NCBI GenBank assembly: GCA_002405755.1
Contig: DHMK01000086.1
Span: 1-31,921 of the forward strand
Reading direction: 5' to 3'
DNA from: Clostridiales bacterium UBA4644
GTDB lineage: Bacteria; Bacillota; Clostridia; Oscillospirales; Butyricicoccaceae
DNA length: 31,921 nucleotides
The notes beneath the pieces are model-generated. The model searched no databases and was not told where the DNA came from. It was given only the letters and a program-made list of their open reading frames with translations. This document shows positions 16,059-23,828 of this stretch, piece by piece (position 1 is the first letter of the stretch; every line of letters begins with the position of its first letter). A program made the translations under genes and the position numbers.

Positions 16059-17801
16059 TCATGCAAACTGCGCCTGATGCAGCTCCCAATAAAAGCCCCG
16101 TTTGGCCATCAGCTCCTCATGAACGCCGGATTCCACGATGTCGCCGCCCCGCACCACAAGGATCCGGTCGGCATGGCGCACGGTAGAAAGCCGGTGGGCC
16201 ACCACAAAGCAGGTCTTGTCCAGCATCAGCTCCCGCATGGCCTGCTGCACCAGCAGCTCCGTGCGGGTGTCCACATTGGAGGTGGCCTCGTCCAAGATCA
16301 GCATGGGGCTGTCCATCAGCATGGCCCGGGCAATGGTCAAAAGCTGCTTCTGGCCCTTGGAAATGTTGGCCGCATCGTCGGTGAGGATCGTGTCGTAGCC
16401 CTGGGGCAGGCTGCGGATAAAGCCGTCGATATGGGCCGCCCGGGCGGCTGCCTCCACCTCCTCCCGGGTGGCGGAGGGCCGGCCATAGGCAATGTTGTCA
16501 TAAATGCTGCCATAAAACAGCCAGGTATCCTGCAGCACCATGGAATAGGCCAGCCGCAGGCTGCTCCGGGTGATGCCGGCGCAGTCTCTTCCGTCCACGC
16601 GCATTTTCCCGCCGTCCATATCATAAAAGCGCATCAGCAGATTGATCAGCGTGGTCTTGCCCGCGCCAGTGGGGCCGACGATGGCGATGAGCCGCCCCGG
16701 CTGCACCTGCAGGCTCAGATCGTGGAGCACCGTCCGCTCCGGCGTGTAGCCAAAGGACACATGCTCCAGATCCACCGCTCCCTCCACCGGGACCAGCGGC
16801 AGCGCGCCCTCCGGATCCGGCGGCTCCGGCTGCTCGTCCATGATGCGGAAGACCCGTTCCGCCGCCGCCACAGAGGACTGCAGCTCGTTGAAAATGTCCG
16901 CCACCTCCCGGATGGGGCCGCTGAACTTTCGGCTGTAGAGCACGAAGGAGCTGATATTGCCCACGGTGATGCCCCCGGCCATATACATCATGGCCCCAAA
17001 GACGGAGATCAGCGTCAGCGAAAGGTTATTGATAAAGTTGGTGGAGGGTCCCATGCCCGCCACATGATATTCCGCCTGATAATAGGCCTCCACGGCCCGC
17101 TCGTTGTATTCATCCAGCTCGGAAAGGGTATTTTCCTCCTGACAGTAGGCCTTCAGCGTCTTCTGGCCGGAGATCATCTCCTCCGCAAAGCCGTTGAGCT
17201 CCCCCAGCCGGCGGGACCGCAGGCGAAACAGCGGCTGGGTCTTTTTGCTGATATACCGGGTGATGAGCATGGACAGGGGCACCGTCACCGCAAAGATCAG
17301 CACCAGCTTCGGCGCGATGCGCAGCATCATGATCAGCGACCCCGCCACCGTGATGACGCTGGCGAAGATCTGCACCAGATCGGTGCTCAGCGAGCCGTTG
17401 ATGGTATCGGTATCATAGGAGATACGGCTGATGATATCGCCCACAGGGTGGCTGTCGAAATAGCCCACCGGCAGCTCCGCCAGCCGCCGGAACATATCCC
17501 GCCGCATCCGATAGGTGACCTTGCGGGAAATAACGATCATCAAAACGTTCAGCAGATAGGTCATCACCGCCGACGCCGCATAAAACAGCGCCATCCACAA
17601 GGCATAGCGCCCCACGGCGGGCAGATCCACCTGTCCCGGTCCCTTTTCCGCCAGATCGATGGCCCTGCCGCACAGGGCCGGTCCGATGAGCGCAAACAGA
17701 TTGGAGCCCACCGTCAGCGCCAGCGCCAGCAGGAGCAGCCACTTGTACTGCAGCAGGTAGACGCACAGCCGGCGCAGCACCGAAGTCTTTTTTGCTTTCA
17801 T
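16059..17801 (-). CDS. ABC exporter half-transporter, catalytically complete subunit (LmrD/TM288/BmrD-like)
   Basis: The six-helix membrane domain spans about 16-310, and the ATPase domain about 340-580. Motifs: Walker A GPTGAGKT (376-383), Q-loop near LQDTW, signature ISKGQ (480-484), Walker B LILDE (E505) and H-loop H536. The signature departs from LSGGQ, as in the TM288-type partner of heterodimeric exporters, where it completes the degenerate ATP site of the other subunit. Walker B glutamate and H-loop histidine are intact. The start overlaps the stop of the upstream half-transporter (ATGA), with GGAGGAGGACGC ahead, so the two are translated together. MarR-controlled pairs like this commonly export drugs or lipids. 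The substrate is not readable here. Confidence 0.93.
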   Translation of the reverse strand: MKAKKTSVLRRLCVYLLQYKWLLLLALALTVGSNLFALIGPALCGRAIDLAEKGPGQVDLPAVGRYALWMALFYAASAVMTYLLNVLMIVISRKVTYRMRRDMFRRLAELPVGYFDSHPVGDIISRISYDTDTINGSLSTDLVQIFASVITVAGSLIMMLRIAPKLVLIFAVTVPLSMLITRYISKKTQPLFRLRSRRLGELNGFAEEMISGQKTLKAYCQEENTLSELDEYNERAVEAYYQAEYHVAGMGPSTNFINNLSLTLISVFGAMMYMAGGITVGNISSFVLYSRKFSGPIREVADIFNELQSSVAAAERVFRIMDEQPEPPDPEGALPLVPVEGAVDLEHVSFGYTPERTVLHDLSLQVQPGRLIAIVGPTGAGKTTLINLLMRFYDMDGGKMRVDGRDCAGITRSSLRLAYSMVLQDTWLFYGSIYDNIAYGRPSATREEVEAAARAAHIDGFIRSLPQGYDTILTDDAANISKGQKQLLTIARAMLMDSPMLILDEATSNVDTRTELLVQQAMRELMLDKTCFVVAHRLSTVRHADRILVVRGGDIVESGVHEELMAKRGFYWELHQAQFA

Positions 17802-19507
17802 GCGTCCTCCTCCCCCATCTGCAGGCGGCTGATCTCCCGATAAAGGGGACAGTCCGCCATCAGCTGCGCATGGGCGCCGAAGCCCGCCATGCGTCCCTCC
17901 TCCAGCACCAGGATCCTGTCGCAGGTGCGGACGGAGCTGACCCGCTGGGCGATGATGACGGTGGTGGTATCCCCATAGTCCTGCCGGATCACCTGCCGCA
18001 GAGCGGCGTCGGTGCGGTAATCCAGGGCGGAGGAGCTGTCGTCCAGCAGGAGGATCTCCGGCCGTCCCGCCAGCGCCCGGGCGATGAGCAGCCGCTGCTT
18101 TTGCCCGCCGGAGAGGTTCGCGCCCCTTGCCTCCAGCGGGGTGTCAAGGCCTCCGGCTTGCTCCACGAAATCCAGCGCCTGCGCGTCCCTCGCCGCCTGC
18201 AGCAGCCGATGCGTGGAGATGCTCCGGCCGATGCGGATGTTTTCGCCCACGGATTTGCGGAACAGCAGGTCGTTTTGGAACACCACGCCAAACTTTTCCC
18301 GCAGCTCCTGCAGGGCAAAGCTGCGCACATCCCTTCCGTCCACCCGGATCTGCCCCTCCGTCACGTCATAAAACCGCAGCAGCAGCTTGGCCAGCGTGCT
18401 TTTTCCCGCGCCGGTGGGGCCGATGATGCCCAGACTTTCCCCGTGATTCAGGGTAAAATTGATTCCGAAAAGGCTATTTTTCGTTCCATTATACGAAAAG
18501 TTGACATTTTCAAACACAATGTGTGCCGTTTCGTCCCGCCGGGGCAGCGCCTGCGGCTCCAGCTCCTCCGGCGCAGACAGCACCTCCTCGATGCGTCCGG
18601 CGGAGGCCAGCGCCTTGCTCCACATGGTAAGCACCCGCGTCACCGACATCATGGCGTTGAGAATGATGGTGAAATAGGTGAGAAAAGCCGTGATGGCGCC
18701 CGGGCTGCTGAGCCCCCGGTCTACCCGCACCGCGCCCACCAGCACCACCAGCACCAGCCCCAGGTTCAGCGTCAGGTTCATGGCGGGCTTGCTGAGGGCC
18801 ATCACATTATTTGCCCTGTTTTCCGCCTGCATCACCTGCCGGTTGACCTGATCGAAATGCGCCTTTTCGTCCTCCGTTTTGCTCAGCGCCTTGATGACCC
18901 GAACGCCGGAGGCGTTTTCCCGCACCACACGGACCATTCGGTCCACCGCCTGCTGCAGCCGGTCAAACAGGGGGATGCTCCTCCGGGAGACCGCCGAAAC
19001 GATCAGCAGGATGACGGGCAGCATGGCCGTCAGCACCAGCGCCAGCACCGGGTCCAGAAACAGCGTGATGCCAACGCCGCCCAGCACGAGAATGGGCGCA
19101 CGGATGCCCATGCGCTGCATCATGCCCACCATCCGGTGGATATTGTAGGTATCCGTGCTCATGCGGGAGACCAAGCTCGGGACGGTGAACCCGTCGATCT
19201 GCCGGTTGGAAAGATAGGAGATCTTCCGGAACAGATCGTGACGCAGGCGGCGGGTGGTGTCCCGCGCCACCCGGGAGGCCATGCGGTTTGCGATCACATT
19301 GCCCGCAATGGCCAGGAAGGAGCAGAGCAGCATCACAAAGCCCCAGCGCACCACCAGCCCCATATCCTGCAGCGGCGTCACATCATCAATGATATGGGCC
19401 AGGATATAGGGCAGCAGCAGATCCATGACGGTGCCGGTGAACTTCACCGCCAGTCCCAGGCTCATGCGTCTGAAATAGGGCCGCACATAGCGGACGATCA
19501 GATGCAT
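17798..19507 (-). CDS. ABC exporter half-transporter with degenerate ATPase site (LmrC/TM287/BmrC-like)
   Basis: The membrane domain spans about 5-305 and the ATPase domain 330-569. Walker A is GPTGAGKS (363-370) and the signature is a canonical LSGGQ (465-469). The Walker B region is LLLDD, with D490 where a catalytic glutamate is normal, and the switch residue is Q521 (IIAQRVSS) where a histidine is normal. These two substitutions mark the degenerate half of heterodimeric ABC exporters such as TM287/288. They pair with the altered signature in the downstream partner. The gene overlaps the marR stop by ten bases and has GGGGAGGAC upstream, so marR and both exporter genes form one tightly coupled operon. 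Confidence 0.93.
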   Translation of the reverse strand: MHLIVRYVRPYFRRMSLGLAVKFTGTVMDLLLPYILAHIIDDVTPLQDMGLVVRWGFVMLLCSFLAIAGNVIANRMASRVARDTTRRLRHDLFRKISYLSNRQIDGFTVPSLVSRMSTDTYNIHRMVGMMQRMGIRAPILVLGGVGITLFLDPVLALVLTAMLPVILLIVSAVSRRSIPLFDRLQQAVDRMVRVVRENASGVRVIKALSKTEDEKAHFDQVNRQVMQAENRANNVMALSKPAMNLTLNLGLVLVVLVGAVRVDRGLSSPGAITAFLTYFTIILNAMMSVTRVLTMWSKALASAGRIEEVLSAPEELEPQALPRRDETAHIVFENVNFSYNGTKNSLFGINFTLNHGESLGIIGPTGAGKSTLAKLLLRFYDVTEGQIRVDGRDVRSFALQELREKFGVVFQNDLLFRKSVGENIRIGRSISTHRLLQAARDAQALDFVEQAGGLDTPLEARGANLSGGQKQRLLIARALAGRPEILLLDDSSSALDYRTDAALRQVIRQDYGDTTTVIIAQRVSSVRTCDRILVLEEGRMAGFGAHAQLMADCPLYREISRLQMGEEDA

Positions 19508-19968
19508 CGCGTTTCGTCCTCCCCATGGATCTGGCTGTAGCAGCAGCGGCGACCCTCTCTGGCTCGCTGCATCAGCCGGCGAAGCTGCCGCTCGAAGCTC
19601 TCCCGTTCCTCCGGAGAAAGCCCCTGCAGCAGCCAGTCATAGTATTCATTTTCCAGCGCCGCCACATCGTCCTTGATATGAACGGCCTTTTCCGTGGAAT
19701 GGATCAGCTTTGCCCTGCCGTCCCGGGGGTCCGGACAGCGGCAGAGATAGCCCTCCTGCTCCAGCGCCGCCACGATGCGGGTGACGGCGGCCTTATCGAT
19801 GCCCAGATCCTCCACCAGCTCCTGCTGGCTCATGGTCTGGTGGTAAACGATGTGCCGCAGGGCCTCGATCTGCGCAGGGGTCAGGCCCGTTTCCCGGGTG
19901 TGGCGCTGCACATAGCACTGCGCCCAGCGGTGGATCCGCCGGAAGCACTGCCGAATATCATCCATCAT
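19498..19968 (-). CDS. MarR-family transcriptional regulator
   Basis: This is a winged helix-turn-helix repressor of the MarR family. The 156 residues include the DNA-binding unit at about 46-93 (MSQQELVEDLGIDKAAVTRIVAALEQEG, then the DPRDGR wing with its conserved Asp-x-Arg). The flanking helices suit dimer formation. The start is ATG 19968 (or 19965), after GGAGA. An upstream start at 20004 is rejected because it would fall inside the promoter. The promoter contains a palindrome across the -35 element, which makes autoregulation and co-regulation of the exporter likely. The inducing ligand is unknown. Confidence 0.93.
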   Translation of the reverse strand: MMDDIRQCFRRIHRWAQCYVQRHTRETGLTPAQIEALRHIVYHQTMSQQELVEDLGIDKAAVTRIVAALEQEGYLCRCPDPRDGRAKLIHSTEKAVHIKDDVAALENEYYDWLLQGLSPEERESFERQLRRLMQRAREGRRCCYSQIHGEDETRCI

Positions 19969-19987
19969 AAGATCATCTCCGTGGGAA

Positions 19988-20018
19988 AGTATACTCCCGC
20001 TCAAGTTGATATGTCAAC
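19988..20018 (-). promoter_or_regulatory. Promoter and operator of the marR-exporter operon
   Basis: On the minus strand TTGACA (20017-20012) is a perfect -35, and TATACT (19993-19988) is a five-of-six -10, 18 bases apart. The inverted repeat GTTGATATGTCAAC (20005-20018) covers the -35 box, and the palindrome AGTATACT (19988-19995) covers the -10. Such a repeat over the promoter is typical of a MarR operator. Confidence 0.8.
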
Positions 20019-20029
20019 GATTTTTTGGC

Positions 20030-20052
20030 AAAAAAGCGGCCCCGCGGGCCGC
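20030..20052 (-). terminator. Rho-independent terminator upstream of marR, after the HAD gene
   Basis: GCGGCC and GGCCGC pair around a short GC-rich loop, and on the strand read here the hairpin is followed by six T. It stands just upstream of the marR promoter. Position and direction do not cleanly fit either unit: read on minus it precedes the HAD stop at 20059. It may therefore stop transcription arriving from the carboxypeptidase operon within a few bases of its last codon. Confidence 0.65.
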
Positions 20053-20058
20053 CTGTGT

Positions 20059-20742
20059 TCAAAGGAGCGCAAAGATCTGGTGAAGATCCCGGATCACATG
20101 ATCCGCCTGCATACCGTCCGTCTCCGCGCCACCCGCCGGGGCATACCAGCAGGTGCGGATGCCGGCGTTGACGCCGCCCCGGATATCGCTGGTGCGGGAA
20201 TCGCCCACGATGAGAACGGTCTGCCGGTCTACCGGGCCAATGGCGGCAAATACCTGATCAAAAAAGGCCGGATCAGGCTTTTCCACCCCCAGCTCCTCGG
20301 AGAGGAACACGCCGTCCATCAGCGCGCCCAGACCAGACAGCCGAAGTTTTTTCTCCTGGGCCACCACTGTCCCGTTGGACACCGCATACTGCCGCACCCG
20401 GCCCCGCAGGGCGCGGACGATGGCAAGACTGTCGTCCCGGTAGACGATGGTATCTCCCAGGCAGACCTGATAGCGCTCATTGAAGGCCGGCGCCCCAGCG
20501 GGATCCAGCCCCTCGGCGGCGAAAAACTCCCGAAAGCGGCCCTCCAAAACCTCCCGCCGGGTGACCTCGCCCCGCTCCAGCCGCTCCCACCAGCGCTTGT
20601 TAACGGCAGAATAACGCCGCAGCATCTCCTCCGTGCAGTCGCCCAGCACAAACTCGGCAAACAGTCGGCGAATGGCCGCAGCCTCCGCCGCGGCAAAGTC
20701 CAGCAGCGTGCCGTCCACATCCCAAAGGATCGTTTCGATCAT
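20059..20742 (-). CDS. HAD-superfamily hydrolase, YjjG-like nucleotidase
   Basis: HAD phosphatases of the YjjG group dephosphorylate nucleoside monophosphates, including noncanonical pyrimidine ones. The 227 residues show all four HAD motifs: DVDGTL with nucleophile D8 and acid D10, S122 in AVSNGT, K155 in VEKPDP, and GDSRTSD with D181 and D186. A helical cap lies between residues 16 and 100 or so, a C1-type position. The start at 20742 follows CGGAGGAGAAGCG. It lies 15 bases after the YbaK-type deacylase gene and appears to be the last gene of the carboxypeptidase operon. The exact substrate is inferred only from resemblance. Confidence 0.88.
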   Translation of the reverse strand: MIETILWDVDGTLLDFAAAEAAAIRRLFAEFVLGDCTEEMLRRYSAVNKRWWERLERGEVTRREVLEGRFREFFAAEGLDPAGAPAFNERYQVCLGDTIVYRDDSLAIVRALRGRVRQYAVSNGTVVAQEKKLRLSGLGALMDGVFLSEELGVEKPDPAFFDQVFAAIGPVDRQTVLIVGDSRTSDIRGGVNAGIRTCWYAPAGGAETDGMQADHVIRDLHQIFALL

Positions 20743-20757
20743 CGCTTCTCCTCCGGC

Positions 20758-21234
20758 TCAGTCCGCCGTCAGGCTGGCAAAGGTCCCGCCGCACAGGGCG
20801 GCAAGGGCCTCCCCATTGACCTCCACCTGCGCGCCGATGCGTCCGGCAGAAACAAGGATCGTGTCAAACAGCACCGCCGTTTCCTCAAAAAAGGTTGGAA
20901 ACTGCTTTTTCATGCCCACGGGCGAGCATCCGCCCCGCACATAGCCGGTGATCCTCTGAAGCTCCGCCACGGGGAGCAGCTCCACGCTCTTTTCTCCCGC
21001 CGCCCGGGCGGCTTTTTTCAGGTCCAGCGTTTCCTCCGACGGAAGCACGAAAACGCAGAAGCCGCCGGAGGCGCCCCGGGTCACCAGCGTTTTGAACACC
21101 CGCTGGGGCTCCACCCCCAGCAGCCGGGCCACCGTAACGCCGTCCACCGCCTCCTTGCCGTGGGGATAGCTGTGGGGCGTATAGGCCACGCCGGCCTGCT
21201 CCAGCATCCGCATCACATTGGTCTTGTCTTCCAT
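20758..21234 (-). CDS. YbaK/EbsC-type aminoacyl-tRNA deacylase (Cys-tRNA(Pro) deacylase-like)
   Basis: These proteins hydrolyse mischarged tRNA, chiefly Cys-tRNA(Pro), to protect translation accuracy. The 158-residue protein starts at MEDKTNVMRML (21234), behind GGAGGCGCGGCC; an upstream in-frame extension is rejected as noncoding. Family marks are the conserved lysine K48 in VFKTLV, LPSEETLDLKKAA near 64-76, and GYVRGGCSPVGMKK at 97-110. The gene lies between the GntR regulator (13 bases) and the HAD hydrolase (15 bases). Confidence 0.9.
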   Translation of the reverse strand: MEDKTNVMRMLEQAGVAYTPHSYPHGKEAVDGVTVARLLGVEPQRVFKTLVTRGASGGFCVFVLPSEETLDLKKAARAAGEKSVELLPVAELQRITGYVRGGCSPVGMKKQFPTFFEETAVLFDTILVSAGRIGAQVEVNGEALAALCGGTFASLTAD

Positions 21235-21247
21235 GGCCGCGCCTCCG

Positions 21248-21910
21248 TCAATCGATGAGCTCAAAAAAGCTGTTTCTGGCATTCTGCACATGGACGCCCA
21301 TGAGCCGTTCTGCCTCCTCCGGGTCGTGGCGGGCAATGGCGTCCAGGATCGCCCGGTGCTCCTGGGTGGAGGCGGCGGCCCGTCCCTGCCGGACGGTGGC
21401 CTCCCGGGCCTTCTGGATGTAATTGTGAAACAGGGAAAGGATCTGCTTCAGCGGCCGGCTGCGGCAGCCCTCATAGATCAGCTCGTGAAACCGGTTGTCC
21501 AGATTCCAGACCTGCAGATTGTCGCCCCGGCCCACATAAAACTCCTGCAGCTCCACGATCTCCTGCAGCTCCTCCAGCTCTCCCTTGGTGATGTTTTCCG
21601 CCGCCCGCCGGGCCGCCAGGCCCTCGATGCGGACCCGGATGGTATAGATATCGTCCACATCCCGCTCGGAGATGCCCACCACCACCGCGCCCTTGTTGTG
21701 GGTGGTCTTGACAAGGCCCTCCAGCTCCAGCTGCATCAGCGCTTCCCGCACCGGCGTTCGGGAGACGCCCAGCTCGCCGCAGAGCTTCACCTCGGTAAGG
21801 CTGGTCCCCGGCGGCAGATCGCCGCTGAGGATGGCCCGCTCCAGCTGGCGGAACACCTCGGTGCGCATGGGGGTAACGGAATAATTATCGGAAATGGGCT
21901 TCATGGTCAT
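21248..21910 (-). CDS. GntR-family transcriptional regulator, FCD type
   Basis: The regulator has a winged helix-turn-helix at about 15-82 (AILSGDLPPGTSLTE, then LGVSRTPVREALMQLELEGLV) and an FCD ligand-binding domain at about 88-212. Candidate metal ligands are D138 and H142 in LDNRFHEL, H185 in TQEHRA, and H207. FCD regulators usually respond to small organic acids and control their metabolism. No obvious catabolic gene lies beside it. The nearby oxaloacetate decarboxylase operon is separated by comEA, so a link would be speculative. GGAGGGAGG precedes the start. It is 62 bases after the carboxypeptidase gene. Confidence 0.92.
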   Translation of the reverse strand: MTMKPISDNYSVTPMRTEVFRQLERAILSGDLPPGTSLTEVKLCGELGVSRTPVREALMQLELEGLVKTTHNKGAVVVGISERDVDDIYTIRVRIEGLAARRAAENITKGELEELQEIVELQEFYVGRGDNLQVWNLDNRFHELIYEGCRSRPLKQILSLFHNYIQKAREATVRQGRAAASTQEHRAILDAIARHDPEEAERLMGVHVQNARNSFFELID

Positions 21911-21972
21911 GGTGCGCTTCCTCCCTCCGGAAAAGCGCCGGCACAGCGCCGGCGCAAATGCTCTGCTTTTGT

Positions 21973-23259
21973 TTACTGTCTCCTGCGGCGGCGCTTGGCC
22001 CGGCGGCGGTTCACCAGGATCACATAGACCACCAGGATCACGATCAGCGCCACGACAGACGCCACGATGATCTTAAATGCGGTGCTGGCAAAAAAGCCGG
22101 TGATCCGATCCAGAATATACAAAACAGTGGAACGGGCGGCATCGGAGGAGGCCACCAGATCCAGCTGCCAGGTCTTTCCCTCATAGGAGACGGTGAGCTT
22201 GCCCAGCACGTCGCCAGCCTGCACTGGCGCGGCCACGCTTTCCTCTACGGTATACTTCATGGTCAGATCCGAGGTCTCAAAGGCGTTGGGCAGCATGGCC
22301 GTGATGTTCTCGCTGGGCGTCACTACAACGCTGTCCTTCTCGTTGGACAGCCGCACCGGCACCTCCGCGATGGGCTCGCTGCTGCTGAGCATCACCTGCT
22401 GGGAAAAGTTTTCTGCGCCGTAATCAAAAAGCTTCGCAGTCTCGATAAACTGGTTCCGCTCGCCGTTTTCGCCCTTCTCCGCGCCCAGGACCACGGTGTA
22501 ATAGGTATAATCGCCCTTGACGCAGGCGGCCACCAGACAAAGCCCCGCCGGCGTGGTGGTGCCCGTTTTGATGCCGATGGCGCCCTCGTAATAATACTCC
22601 CGGGTGCTCTTGCGGGAGATCAGGTAGTTGGTGGTGTATTTCGTGGTGGTCTGGGGGTGCTTGTTGGTGATAGGCAGGACGACCTCGTCCTTGGCCACGA
22701 TCTCGGCGATGGTGGGATTCTGCATGGCGGCCTTGGCGATGCGCAGCAGATCCCGGGCGGAGGTATAGTGCTGCTCGTCGTGGAGCCCGTGGGGATTGAC
22801 GAAATGGGTGTTGGTGCAGCCCAACTCCTGGGCCCGGTTATTCATCAGGTCTGCAAAGGCGCTGATGCTGCCGGAGATATGGATGGCCATGGCGTTGGCC
22901 GCGTCGTTGCCGGAGGCGATGAGCATATACTCCATCAGATCCATGAAGGAGATCTCCTCCCCCGCCAGCAGATAGCTGGCGCTGCCCAGCTCAAACAGCC
23001 CGTCCACCGCCTCGGCGGGCACGGTGATGATATCCTCCGGATTGCCGTATTCCATGGCCAGCAGCGCCGTCATCAGCTTGGTGGTGCTGGCGGGGTAGAG
23101 CCGGGCGTCGGCGTCCTGCTCCAGCAGGACGGTATCCGTGTTCAGCTCATACAGAATGGCTCCCTTGGCCGCCACCGGATGCTCGGGAGCGGCGGCCGCA
23201 AGGGCAGGCGTCGCCAGCAAAACGGCTGTAAGCAGAAGACAAATTATTTTTTTCACCAT
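21973..23259 (-). CDS. D-alanyl-D-alanine carboxypeptidase (S11 family, PBP5/DacF-like)
   Basis: This is a low-molecular-weight penicillin-binding protein that trims the terminal D-Ala of peptidoglycan stem peptides. Residues 1-22 or so form a signal peptide (ATPALAAAA). The catalytic motifs are SxxK at S58-K61 (PASTTK), SGN at 116-118 and KTG at 231-233 (IKTGTTTPAG). A C-terminal beta domain follows to about 380, then a hydrophobic membrane anchor (about 390-412) and a very basic tail (RRRAKRRRRRQ). Length 428 suits DacF/DacB proteins, which often have an amphipathic C-terminus. Here a real membrane helix is visible. It is the first gene behind a good promoter at 23302-23330. Confidence 0.95.
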   Translation of the reverse strand: MVKKIICLLLTAVLLATPALAAAAPEHPVAAKGAILYELNTDTVLLEQDADARLYPASTTKLMTALLAMEYGNPEDIITVPAEAVDGLFELGSASYLLAGEEISFMDLMEYMLIASGNDAANAMAIHISGSISAFADLMNNRAQELGCTNTHFVNPHGLHDEQHYTSARDLLRIAKAAMQNPTIAEIVAKDEVVLPITNKHPQTTTKYTTNYLISRKSTREYYYEGAIGIKTGTTTPAGLCLVAACVKGDYTYYTVVLGAEKGENGERNQFIETAKLFDYGAENFSQQVMLSSSEPIAEVPVRLSNEKDSVVVTPSENITAMLPNAFETSDLTMKYTVEESVAAPVQAGDVLGKLTVSYEGKTWQLDLVASSDAARSTVLYILDRITGFFASTAFKIIVASVVALIVILVVYVILVNRRRAKRRRRRQ

Positions 23260-23301
23260 TTCGACCTCTCCCTGTGTTGTTTTGACTTTATTTGTGGTAT
23301 T

Positions 23302-23330
23302 ATTTTAGCAAATCCCGCGGGCCTTTGCAA
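23302..23330 (-). promoter_or_regulatory. Promoter of the carboxypeptidase operon
   Basis: On the minus strand TTGCAA (23330-23325) and TAAAAT (23307-23302) are exactly 17 bases apart, matching four and five of six vegetative consensus positions. It gives a leader of about 40 bases, and the ribosome site GGGAGAGG precedes the start. Confidence 0.75.
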
Positions 23331-23388
23331 CCTTCTTGCGGGGGCCGGAAAAAATTTTCAAAATTCTTTCAGAAATGGGGGCGTTTCC

Positions 23389-23760
23389 ATGAAGCGGCGG
23401 CTGCTTTTGGCGTGCTGCATCCTTTTGCTGACGGCGGGGCTGGGCGCGCTGCGCTTTTTCCGGCTCACCGGCGGACATCTCCCGTCCCGGTCTGCCGGCG
23501 GAAGCACCCTGCCGCCCCTTTTGACCTTCGCGCCGGAGTTTTCGGAGGAGTCCAACGCGCTGCTGGAGCTGAACACCGCCGATCAGGCCGCGCTGGAGAC
23601 GCTTCCCGGCATTGGCGAAGCGCTGGCCCGGCGGATCCTTGCCTACCGGGAGACCTACGGCCCCTTCTCCTCCGTGGATGAGCTTCAGGCAGTGGACGGC
23701 ATCGGCCCGGGCATTCTGGCCCGGCTGCGGCCCTATGTGACCGTCGCCCCGACGGAATAA
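23389..23760 (+). CDS. comEA: ComEA-like helix-hairpin-helix DNA-binding protein, short form
   Basis: ComEA binds double-stranded DNA at the membrane during transformation. Residues 5-25 form an N-terminal membrane anchor. After a Gly/Pro/Glu-rich linker comes one pair of helix-hairpin-helix units at about 58-118: LELNTADQAALETLPGIGEA, then LARRILAYRETYGPF and VDGIGPGILARLRPYV. At 123 residues it lacks the SLBB domain of many ComEA proteins, so it is a minimal form. The ATG at 23389 has only a weak GGGGG ribosome site. I see no clear promoter. The comEC partner is not in the window, so whether the cell takes up DNA cannot be judged. It is divergent from the carboxypeptidase gene. Confidence 0.85.
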   Translation: MKRRLLLACCILLLTAGLGALRFFRLTGGHLPSRSAGGSTLPPLLTFAPEFSEESNALLELNTADQAALETLPGIGEALARRILAYRETYGPFSSVDELQAVDGIGPGILARLRPYVTVAPTE

Positions 23761-23778
23761 TTTGGATCCAAGCACAAA

Positions 23779-23802
23779 GCGCCTCCCCAGCCGGGGAGGC
23801 GC
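23779..23802. terminator. Bidirectional hairpin between comEA and the decarboxylase beta subunit
   Basis: GCGCCTCCCC and GGGGAGGCGC pair over ten bases around an AGCC loop. The outer bases ACAAAG and CTTTGT can extend it, and the plus strand goes on TTTT. Both converging genes end next to it, so it can serve both. Confidence 0.85.
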
Positions 23803-23828
23803 AGCTTTGTTTTACCCTTTGCCAGGGT

